NCBI GenBank assembly: GCA_013399875.1
Contig: VXAZ01004636.1
Location: 372,001 to 436,000 of the forward strand
Length of the DNA: 64,000 bases
Source: Gymnorhina tibicen
Lineage: Eukaryota > Chordata > Aves > Passeriformes > Artamidae
Direction of reading: 5' to 3'
Shown here: positions 55,421 to 64,000 of the stretch, one piece after another
Layout of the letters: the number at the start of each line of letters is the position of its first letter
How positions within the stretch are numbered: the stretch's first letter is position 1
The notes under the pieces: model-generated
What the model saw: only the letters and a program-made list of their open reading frames with translations
The model's database searches: none
What the model was told of the DNA's origin: nothing
Made by a program: the position numbers and the translations under genes

Positions 55421-56485
55421 CTTAACACTCAAACTATTTTTGGCCAAGAAGCTAAAAGTGAAATTCTTAGCCCCCCCAATCAATGGAGTATAACATGCTA
55501 GATTTTTTTTGTAGCGTATACAAGCCTAGGCTCAGATGTCTCTTTGACTAAGTTCACAACACTTACCACTTGCATACACTTCTTAAAAGTCACGCTAAAA
55601 AAGCTGACAGTGGATCTATACATACAAAAATCCTTTCCTTACCGATTTTAGCAACCACTACAGACTGATCCCTCCACATGCGTTCTGTTTGTCCCTCTTT
55701 ATTAGCATTGCTTTCACTGGGAAAGCCCTACTCCTTTTACAGGTGAACCTGGTGAGATTATGACCCTTGCCATCAGTGTAGATTTCTACCAGGTGCTTCA
55801 CCGGGTCTGACAACATCAGCAAACAATCACAATTTGGGTTTTTTCCCTTGGAGAAGCAAGCAAAATAGATGTTTCTCTCCACTCTCCAATGCACTAATCT
55901 GAACCACAACCTAGAAATTGTGCAATTGTGCAAGCAGACAGCAGGTTAACTTGTGAAGATTCTTTTTATCCCTTAACAGGAAAGCTAAAGGAGCAGGAAC
56001 TTCTGACTTGATATGGCTTATTGAAATAGAAGCAGGTACAAAAAGGCACTAGAGGGACATAGCACCTAGACTTACCGAAACTATTTAACTGAAAGTTGTC
56101 ACACTGATGAAAACTCTTCAGAATTTGAGATCGGGGAATTCAACAGGGGAATTTGGAAATTAACTGCAACACCAGTTTGTCTTACAACAGCACAGTGATC
56201 TTTCAGCCACGGCCATCACATCTGCCAAATACTTGAACTCCTCTCTCTGCCATTCCTTTGCCCTTTCAAATACAGAACAACTTCTCGCAGCCTGTTGTAC
56301 GTTCCTGCAAAAAGCATAACCACAGGAATCTTACACATTGTGTAAGCCCTCACAGATAGTCTTCTGCAAGATTATTAGCTCAATATGATTAAACCATCCT
56401 CCTCTTACATTGTCATTTGCTGTCATATCTCCAGGTTATTTATCTCTGCAAGCAGTCGGGAGGCTGCTGGTTACCCTGCAGGCAG

Positions 56486-56543
56486 TGCTTGGACTGTGTA
56501 TCATATACTGACTGTGCTTGGACTGTATATCATATACTGACTG
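56486..56543. repeat. Tandem duplication, 29 bp x 2
   Basis: Two adjacent copies starting TGCTTGGACTG and ending ATACTGACTG, with one substitution (G versus A) between them. It is a recent local duplication in noncoding DNA about 2 kb upstream of GCNT3. Confidence 0.9.
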
Positions 56544-58336
56544 TAGGACAGTTGCTTCGCCTCACTCACTTGTGAGCAGAGTCACTGTTGTATTCAGTCA
56601 CATGTACCATCATTTATGGGAATGCCAGAGATTTGAGCCCAGAGTTTAAAATTAAGTATGTTGGAAGTTAAAATTACACGAAAGAATATAAATACTAACA
56701 GGTTTTAAGCTCTATTTAGTATGAAACAAGTCCTCAAGTCTTGGACTTTACTAACAAAATGTTACTTTGTGTAGGCTAATATTTCTCTCATGAGAAAAAA
56801 AAAAAAGCAGCTTTGCAAAAGTTACGTTTATTTAATTCATTTTTTTCAGATTTTCAGCTGTTTGCCTCGTTATTTACATTTCAGACTTCCCAGAAGAGAA
56901 AGTTTTAAAGTTTTACCTTGAAAGTAGAGGCATAAGCACTTCAGGTTGCTTGGGTTTCCTGCAGTTTTTTTTTTTTACTGCAAGAAAAGCAGTAGAAGTA
57001 CTGTAAGAGCCTATATATGAAAAGCTGTGTACCACAGAGAAAATGATGTGGGGTCCTATGGCCACGCTACTAACTTAGAAACCTTCAAAAATGTCAAGTT
57101 TCTTGCACTGAACAAGTTCAAGACATTAATGCTAAGCAACAAACTTCTTCCAAAGAAGTTCCATATTGGAGAATCTGCAACTAAATTGCCAGAATGTTGA
57201 CAAATTAATCCAAAATAATTTAAGGACATTTAATTACATTCCTCAAGCCTTCTTTCCCCATATTTCTCCCAAGCATATTCACTTTGGTATTCAGCACAAG
57301 CAAACTGGATTGTGCATATAGGAAATACTGTGTGTATCACATAATTTTTTTTTATAATGCCCATTAAAATTTCTGGGCCATTGATGTCTAAGACAATTAT
57401 TTACTGAGTTGGCTAAAGTTACTAATTTAACAAATAATCTCAGTTTTAAAATTGGAGAAGTAACTGCTGCTTTTTTCTAGAACCCATAAGTGCAGAACTG
57501 CACTTACAACTGTCCTCAGTCCAGCTGCAAATTCTGTGAGTTTGGTTTCTTGATACATCTGGAGAAAGAAAAAAAAATATGCGTTCTATCACAAAAGATC
57601 CATCTTAGAAATTCTGATTCATCATTGAAACTGTTGAAGCTGGTCCTTTTTTACAAACGTGGTACCCCATACTATGTTTGGTTCAAACCACGAAGTAGTT
57701 CAGGACGACTGCAAAGCTTAGGGAGCATTATTTTGTTCATCACAGCACAAGGAGCGTTTTATTACTTGCAGTTACCCCTCTCTTTCTTTTATGTGATACT
57801 CCCTTGGCCAGCATGTAGGTACAGATATTCTCTCACTTACTCCTTTAAGCAGACACTTTGTGGATAATTATTTATAAACCACAGCCTCTAGTTTCACCCT
57901 CTGCTTCCCCTGCAAAAGCAGATTTGACTTTGCCCAATTATCTTCTGCAGTAATTCCTCACTAAACCTCAAAGTACTCCAGGACAGCAAGAAGCTTGTTG
58001 AAACTGGACTTCTAGAACACAGCCCTATTGCAACCACTCCCTTAACCAATGAGTTGGAATGACCGGAACACTGGAAAAGCAGGTTAGACCCCAAAGTAAT
58101 CTAGTAAAGTCTTTCCAAGAAGTGCATTACATACAGTTGAATTCTAGAGGAATTTTCCTTGTGTTACATACTGGACAGGGGTAAGATGAAATATCATCTT
58201 TTAAACAGACACAGAAGATATACAGCCACCCCCAGTTCTGATAAAACCAAACAGAGCCACGCCACGGGCAGGGAGGGGACTGTTGTTCATCTGCGGTCAC
58301 ACCTGGATCGCCCGGCACTGCTTCCCCACCTCCCAG

Positions 58337-58435
58337 AGGCAGCAGGTGCCCAGCTGCCGGGCTGCTCCGTGCGGCAGCGGCTCCGGCGCCCTCAAGGCAG
58401 CGCAGCCAGGAGGCGAGGGCAGACCCACCGGGGGG
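58337..58435 (+). other. GCNT3: Probable 5' UTR part of the GCNT3 coding exon, after a candidate splice acceptor
   Basis: A pyrimidine-rich run (cactgcttccccacctcccag) ends in AG at 58335-58336, making a good acceptor 99 bp before the chosen start codon. GCNT3 in mammals has non-coding 5' exons and one coding exon, so an acceptor here is expected. Other AGs downstream (for example after 'gcggcag' at about 58377) are possible. If transcription instead starts inside the GC island, no splicing is needed. Confidence 0.35.
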
Positions 58436-59707
58436 ATGCGGTGGTGGCAGCGGGCGGCGCGGCGGCGCTGGGTGCTGCTGCTCGGACCGCTGGCGCTGCT
58501 CGCCGCCGCCCTGGCGCTGCGCGGCACCGCCCGCTCTGACCCCGCCGACCGCTCTCGCCTCTACCGGGCGCTGGAGCTCTCCCCCGGCCGCGGCATCAAA
58601 TGCTCGGGGGTCGTCCGCGGGGACCAGACAGCCATCCAGGAGGCGCAGCTCAGCAACCTGGAAGTGGCGAACAGAAACGCTTCGCCGACGCCCTTAGAGT
58701 ACCTGAACATGACGAGGGACTGCAGAGCCTTCAAGGAGACCCGGCGCTACATCGAGTTCCCGCTCAGCCAGGAGGAGGTAGAGTTCCCCATCGCCTACTC
58801 CATGGTGATCCACAACAAAATCGACATGTTCGAGCGGCTCCTGCGGTCTCTCTACGCCCCCCAGAATGTCTACTGCGTCCATGTGGACAGCAAATCCCCG
58901 GCCGCCTTCCAGGAGGCCGTGCGGGCCATCGCTGCCTGCTTCCCCAACGTCTTCGTGGCCAGCCGCCTGGAAAGCGTGGTCTATGCCTCCTGGTCCCGGC
59001 TGCAGGCCGACCTCAACTGCATGCAGGACCTGCTGCAGAGCCCCGTGCCATGGCGCTACCTCATTAACACCTGCGGCACCGACTTCCCCATCAAGACCAA
59101 CGCCGAGACAGTCCGGGCGCTGCAGGTGCTGCAGGGCCGGAACAGCTTGGAGTCGGAGAAGCCCTCAGCCGCCAAGCAGGAGCGCTGGCAGTACCACCAC
59201 GAGGTGGGGGAGGCCATCTTCCGCACTGCCCAGAAGAAACTGCCGCCACCCCACAGCTACCCCATGTTCACGGGCAACGCGTACATCGTGGTCACACGGG
59301 ACTTCGTGCAGCACATCTTCGAGAACCCCACGGCACAGAAGTTCCTCGAGTGGTCCAAGGACACCTACAGCCCTGACGAGCACGTCTGGGCCACCCTGAA
59401 CCGCATGCCGGGCGTCCCGGGGGCCATGCCCCACAGCGACAAGTTCCAGCTCTCGGACATGAACGCCCTTCCCCGCCTGGTCAAGTGGCAGTACCTGGAG
59501 GGGGACATCAGCAAGGGCGCGCCCTACCCGCCCTGCACCGGCCGCCACCAGCGCGCCGTCTGCGTCTACGGGGTGGGCGACGTGCCCTGGATGCTGCAGC
59601 AGCACCATCTCTTGGCCAACAAGTTCGACCCCGAGACAGACGATGCAGCCGTCCAGTGTCTCGAGGTGTACCTGCGCCACAAGGCCCTGTACGGCCGAGG
59701 GCTCTGA
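58436..59707 (+). CDS. GCNT3: GCNT3: beta-1,6-N-acetylglucosaminyltransferase 3 (core 2 / mucin type)
   Basis: 423-residue type II Golgi glycosyltransferase (CAZy GT14) that transfers GlcNAc in beta-1,6 linkage to core 1 and core 3 O-glycans, making core 2 and core 4; the mammalian enzyme also has I-branching activity. Seen: short basic cytosolic tail ([11 protein letters not shown]), signal anchor at about 12-29, stem, catalytic domain from about 56. Nine cysteines (56, 96, 147, 168, 195, 213, 367, 376, 408) match the spacing of the nine conserved in the family; by analogy with mouse C2GnT1 the pairs are 56-408, 96-168, 147-195 and 367-376, with 213 free. [11 protein letters not shown] carries the probable catalytic Glu315. 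N-glycosylation sequons lie at N81 and N91. GCNT3 rather than GCNT1 is supported by [30 protein letters not shown] and the C-terminal KALYG. Mammalian GCNT3 is about 438 residues; the stem is shorter here. The start at 58436 places the anchor correctly; an in-frame ATG at 58283 would add 51 residues without family support. Uninterrupted coding exon, as in other vertebrates. Confidence 0.93.
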   Translation: MRWWQRAARRRWVLLLGPLALLAAALALRGTARSDPADRSRLYRALELSPGRGIKCSGVVRGDQTAIQEAQLSNLEVANRNASPTPLEYLNMTRDCRAFKETRRYIEFPLSQEEVEFPIAYSMVIHNKIDMFERLLRSLYAPQNVYCVHVDSKSPAAFQEAVRAIAACFPNVFVASRLESVVYASWSRLQADLNCMQDLLQSPVPWRYLINTCGTDFPIKTNAETVRALQVLQGRNSLESEKPSAAKQERWQYHHEVGEAIFRTAQKKLPPPHSYPMFTGNAYIVVTRDFVQHIFENPTAQKFLEWSKDTYSPDEHVWATLNRMPGVPGAMPHSDKFQLSDMNALPRLVKWQYLEGDISKGAPYPPCTGRHQRAVCVYGVGDVPWMLQQHHLLANKFDPETDDAAVQCLEVYLRHKALYGRGL

Positions 59708-60325
59708 GGGGGAGCCGCGGAGACTGGCCAGCACCTGCTGCCTTCCGTGGGCGAGTCCAGCCGACGGCGCCTCAGGGACAGCGGGAGGGGCTCTCCTGGT
59801 CCCCTACGGGGCGCACGCCCCGGCGCGGCCCCGAGGAGAAGCGCCACGGGCGGGCGCAGAGCTGCGGCCCCGCCGAAGGTCAGACGGACGGGGCGGCCCG
59901 GCGGGGAAGGCGGGAGGCTCAGCCCCGCCCTGCTCGGCCCCGGCCCTGCCCCCGGCCCGCGGGGTCCCCTCACAGGGCGCGGGAGGGCCGCTCTCTCTCA
60001 GAGCGGCTGGAGGAAGCGGGCGGGGCATTTTTGCAGTCCCTTCCCGGAGTCTGTTCGCAAAGGCGGCCTCAGGCCTGCTCGTTGTAGACGGGCAGGGACG
60101 GGTCACGGGCCACGCCGCCTCCAGGTCCGGCTATGAGCAGAGCTGCAACCATGATTAATGTGCTTTTCCACAGAGCACCTGGCAGCCGCCCGCCCGTTCC
60201 TGGCACCCGCAGCGCTGCTGAGCTGAACATCTGGCAGCTGCTGTTGCCTCACTTTAAACTTTGACTATCCAAAGCCGTTAGTCGTTAATACCCAACCTTC
60301 AATAAAATCCAAGATACTAAAATGG
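59708..60325 (+). other. GCNT3: GCNT3 3' UTR
   Basis: It runs from the TGA stop at 59705-59707 to just beyond the first AATAAA at 60301. The first 420 bp or so are very CpG-rich and the last 100 bp are AT-rich. Long open frames through the GC-rich part (up to 200 codons) overlap the coding exon out of frame and are a by-product of base composition. Confidence 0.6.
60301..60306 (+). promoter_or_regulatory. GCNT3: Poly(A) signal AATAAA for GCNT3
   Basis: Canonical hexamer about 590 bp after the stop codon, followed within 50 bp by a GT-rich element (TTCTGTGTCC). It is the first canonical AATAAA seen downstream of the gene. Confidence 0.7.
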
Positions 60326-60329
60326 ATAG

Positions 60330-63300
60330 CGCTTCGGTATTCTGTGTCCTCTGAGGAGAATGTTTTGCCCTCCTGGGCAGAGCATTATACCAGTTAACCC
60401 TTTAGGTACCCACTTCTCCGTCTGAAACACAGGCAGAGGGATGCACACAATGGTGTGCAAACCTACATTTTATAAGATCGCTCTCTCTTCTCCCCCCCAA
60501 AAAAAAAGATATTTTTGTGATATTTCAATACAGTAATTATCCAGTAATGGGCCAATGAACAAACCAATCATCCAACACATTGTTTTCTTAAGTTTCTAGA
60601 AGCTGAAAGATTTGTGAACAGTATAGCACCCACATGTGTTTTTCTCACCTTCTCATATTAAAGCTAGCCACTTTCCACGGATCCAACAGCTTTTCACTAC
60701 CTGTAATGCTGAGGGATTAATGTTGTTGTCTTTATAAAAAACAAAAACAAAAACAAGTAACTTTCTTCTAAGTAAACACTCGCCTTTATACATTTAAGGT
60801 CTACAGTGGAGAATAGCATTATACAAAGAACATCTGAAGCAATTCCATAACACCAGGCTACATTTAGATGAACTTATGACTGCAGTGACATAGATCTTTA
60901 AAACATTGATTTAAATAGGATGAGAAGATGAAGTAACTGACTCAAAAAGGTGTGTCACTGCAATTTTGTTAGACATTTGAAAGTGAACTTGGTTGTACAA
61001 CAGTGATTTTTAAAATGCCACGGTGATTTCACAGCAAACATTATAGACAACTGATACACAGGACTCCTTTAAACACAGGATTCCTTTAACATAAGAAAAG
61101 ACCCGTTAGGACTGTAACATTTGGTAAGTGACCAAAGCAAGGATGGATGATGAACTTGTAAACGTAGAATGACAAACTTGTAAACGTATAAAAAACCTCC
61201 ATGTCAGACACGCACATGGAGGCTTTAACTGCTGCGTGCTCCCAGCCTGGCCAATAAAGGTGTACTTTACTTTACAGAACCTTGCTGTGGAGTAAATTCC
61301 TTTGAATCACAACAACTCCAAGTACTGGCAAGTAAAGCTCTCAAACATGAATACCCAAAATATCACTGGGCATTTGTTCACGCAAAAAGAGCAAATAAAG
61401 TAATAGGATTACGGATCCTGGGGGGAACTGTTTCCAACTCGGGTAAACAGCCATTTGCTAAAGAGATTAAAGCTTTATGCTAACCTGATAGTAACACACA
61501 ACTTTTTAAAATGGTTTCAGTAGCAAATTCAACATTAAATAGAAATTATCTCTATGTCTAGTACATCCTTTTAGAACAAAGAAAACTTCTCTGATGACTT
61601 AAGAATTCAGGTCTCCCACCATAGAAGACTGCATTGAACCACTACTGCCTAACCTGATTTTGCTTGTTAGAACTCTTTCACTTACTTTAAATTAATACAT
61701 ATTAGCTCAAAATGGTAAACTAGTGCCAAGGGGTTCACTGGGGGACAGAGATACGTTCAAGTTTCTGGACTGAAACAGGCAGAGAAGGGTCACTGTTTCT
61801 AACTGTGGCAAAGTGTTGTCTTTTTCCCTTGGAAAATGGAGGAAAAATGTGCATATTCATGGAGACAAAACAATCCCCATACTTATCAGTTCTAAGGAAT
61901 GGTATCAAAACCAAACCCATGTCCGTAGGAACTAAATAATTTATTTCTCAAGGTGTTTGGGGGGCTGGAAGGAATCCCAGCTCGATATAGTGGAAGATAA
62001 TTGAATAGAGGGGCCTCTATATTATTTTGCAAATGTACCTGTAGAGAAAGATACATGCTCACAAGTTACTTACAGACTTGTCAACAGTAATTTTTATCCC
62101 CTTTACTTTGTAAATATGTTTAACTTCTTCAGCTGTTTCTTCTCCCAGAAACAAGAAGTATTGCTTGTACACACGATTATAATAACAGTGTTTCATCTGT
62201 TATTGACAGACACAAAAATGTCACAGATGGAGAGACAGAGACAAGGCTTTAGATTGGGGGTGGAAAGTCCCACTTCAAATCTGTTCCACAGTAAGTCTTT
62301 TAGCAAAGTCAAAGTATTTTTCCTTTTAATGTTACTCACTGCAATCTTTGCCCTTCCTGGTTAGACCTGAAGACAGAGAATCTAAGCATTTATCCAGATT
62401 TGAAAGAGCTTGCCCAAAGAATATGACGGCATCAAGGGAAGGCAGCATACCAAAAAACCAGCTTGGCAACTCACTAGGAGGGAGAACAGTTATCTAACAA
62501 CACAGCCTAGGCAGCGCTCCCATTCAAGAGAGATCATTGCTTTGGATGAAAACGACTGTTCTGGCGTTGTTACCTGCAGAGGTAAACAACTTGTAAACCT
62601 CGACATCCAATTTTCTTAATCCAAAGGAAATTTCCTGTTTCTGATGGTGTTACTATTCAGAATTCCTCTCAGATGATTTGGTTGCAAAAACAAAGGCTAT
62701 CTTGTGCAAATTTATTTTCAACTCACTTCCTTTTAGTAGTGATCTAATTTCTTCTGAAAGAATGAGCCTACTCCCAAATGCTAAAGGTGAACTAAGACAA
62801 AAAGATTCTTACAAAGGAATGTTCTCAGCATGTCCTCTTTCAAAGACATTAGAAACGTCATATTTATGAGTGCAGTCACAAGTCAAAGCACTGATACGCC
62901 TCCTTACCATTAGAAAAACCACCTGGCAGTAAAACCACCACTCAACTCTAATACAGAACTTTGCCTTCCAGAGGTATCAAAGGATCTTAGAAAGCTGGCA
63001 ACAGAGCACAGAGAAATCATATAACTTGCCACAGTTAGTTGCAGAACTGAAAAAAGAATGAACTTGGAATAGAGTAGGACCAGCTCTAACCCAAAGTAGC
63101 AGTATCACATCAGATTATAGGATCACCTCCAAAAATATGTTAAACCCCATATGAAATTCATCAGTAAAATCATGGCCTGGAAGTCATATGAGAAATATTA
63201 ACTTTGTGTAGTAAAAATTACTTCTGACACTTCTGTCTACAATTGTTATCTAACAACCTGGGCTCTAAGTAAGCCACCAGTTGTTTAAGGAGGAAATATC

Positions 63301-64000
63301 CTGAAAATTTACCTTTCAAGAAGTACATGGGAGGAAGATGAAACTATAACTCTGAAATTTAATAACAGATTTTTCTGTTTTAAACCTGGCTTTAAATTAT
63401 GTTTTATTTCTAAGTGGTTTTCACTTTATTTTTACAAGAACAATGTGAGGTGCATCTGGTCTATTACATACTTACACAACAGGTCCATGAACAGCTCTTT
63501 TTAACTTTAGTTAGGTGGGTCTATTTCCTTCTTGCTTTGCATTTGATACTTTATATGATCATCTCTAAGATGCCCTATAATAAAGAGATGGGTCAATGAA
63601 AATGAATTTGGAGGAAAACAGGTAATGAATTCTAAAGAAACGAAAAGTAAACATGTACGATGTGAACACAATACCAGTAAAGTATTTGCAGTCATGAGTA
63701 AAATTGATTCAGGGAGCAGGGTTAGGGTGTTCTTTTTCTTCTGACCACAACAGCTGTGACCATAAAATGTTAACTAGGCTCTCAGTGAACTATTTTCCAC
63801 TTCCTTGAAGGATGCAGGTTCTTTCAGCGCAAGATGCAAGCCAAAATATTAATATACTGTAAACTACTACATCCTAAGGCCCAATGGCTAATCCTAACAA
63901 AGACCACCCTTTAGGTTAGAGTGAAGAAAAAGTTCACATCTTCCAGTACAGTCTTACTAAAGTGCTTTGTAACATGCTCCTACTTTCCTCCCCACCCCAA
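60330..64000. other. Noncoding DNA downstream of GCNT3
   Basis: AT-rich with no recognisable exon. By human synteny the next gene would be GTF2A2 on the minus strand; its short C-terminal exon was looked for and not seen, so it probably lies beyond 64 kb. The only structured element noticed is the LTR-like segment at about 61.1-61.3 kb. Confidence 0.6.
61112..61316 (+). mobile_element. Probable short solo LTR of an endogenous retrovirus
   Basis: Within about 200 bp it has the ordered parts of an LTR: a TG start (TGTAACATTTGG) and an imperfect direct repeat (ACTTGTAAACGTA, 22 bp apart) in the U3 position. These are followed by a TATA box (GTATAAAAAAC at about 61187), a stem-loop (CCTCCATGT/ACATGGAGG, about 61197-61223), an AATAAA at 61253, a U5-like T-rich part, and a CA end (GAATCACAACA). 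No coding remnants or target-site duplication were recognised, so both the ends and the call are tentative. Confidence 0.5.

Larger units (their letters stand above)
19790..58250. other. Long AT-rich noncoding stretch between the CpG island and GCNT3
   Basis: About 38 kb without a recognisable coding exon on either strand. The open frames of 60 to 160 codons have no family features I recognise, and they overlap others on both strands. Supported contents are CR1 retroposon fragments, a solo LTR near 42.3-43.0 kb, microsatellites and short tandem duplications, each listed separately. By human synteny FAM81A would be expected on the plus strand here; I looked for its coiled-coil exons and did not recognise any. 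A few stretches with good splice sites on both sides are listed under findings. They may be non-coding 5' exons or chance. Confidence 0.6.
58255..60230. other. GC-rich island containing the GCNT3 coding exon
   Basis: GC and CpG content rise abruptly at about 58.255 kb, stay high through the whole coding exon and the first half of the 3' UTR, and fall off near 60.23 kb. Flanks on both sides are plainly AT-rich. The coding sequence uses G or C at nearly every third codon position. The 3' UTR part (59.71-60.13 kb) is just as CpG-rich, so the composition is a regional property and not only codon choice. It may also act as a promoter-like CpG island. Confidence 0.85.

Noticed and set aside
57490..57867. 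125-codon plus-strand frame just upstream of GCNT3
   Set aside because: AT-rich, low-information text with no recognised motif; it ends well before the GCNT3 exon and contains no family similarity.
58159..60158. Many other long frames on both strands around GCNT3 (up to 200 codons)
   Set aside because: They overlap the GCNT3 coding exon or its GC-rich UTR out of frame, with compositionally biased text and no family features.

Overview
The window looks like nuclear DNA from a bird. The main evidence is a set of CR1-type retroposon 3' ends, some finishing in the short ATTCTRTGAT-like tail typical of avian CR1, together with two LTR-like segments that resemble avian endogenous retrovirus LTRs. 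Overall the DNA is AT-rich and gene-poor, and two sharply bounded GC-rich islands stand out.

Layout. (1) Positions 1-18.8 kb are AT-rich noncoding DNA, most simply read as a first intron of a gene on the minus strand. (2) Positions about 18.88-19.77 kb form a CpG island with GC boxes, a YY1-like AAGATGG motif and a strong minus-strand splice donor at 19293/19294; it is read as the promoter and non-coding first exon of a minus-strand gene and is possibly bidirectional. One base in it (19406) is unresolved. (3) Positions 19.8-58.25 kb are AT-rich noncoding DNA with CR1 fragments, a solo LTR, microsatellites and short tandem duplications. (4) Positions about 58.25-60.23 kb form a second GC-rich island holding an uninterrupted coding exon for GCNT3, the mucin-type core 2 beta-1,6-N-acetylglucosaminyltransferase, with a poly(A) signal at 60301. 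(5) Positions 60.33-64 kb are noncoding again, with a probable short solo LTR at about 61.1-61.3 kb.

Synteny. From memory of the human 15q22 map, MYO1E (minus) and FAM81A (plus) lie head to head, followed by GCNT3 (plus), GTF2A2 (minus) and BNIP2. A minus-strand CpG-island promoter 39 kb upstream of a plus-strand GCNT3 fits the MYO1E/FAM81A bidirectional promoter. I could not find MYO1E or FAM81A coding exons by reading, so those names are inferences and not calls.

The only protein-coding gene I can support is GCNT3. No CRISPR array, operon, tRNA or rRNA was found, and I see no new multi-gene system. The most useful leads are the unassigned CpG-island promoter, the apparent absence of FAM81A exons, several splice-site-bounded candidate exons, and the strong compositional contrast around GCNT3.
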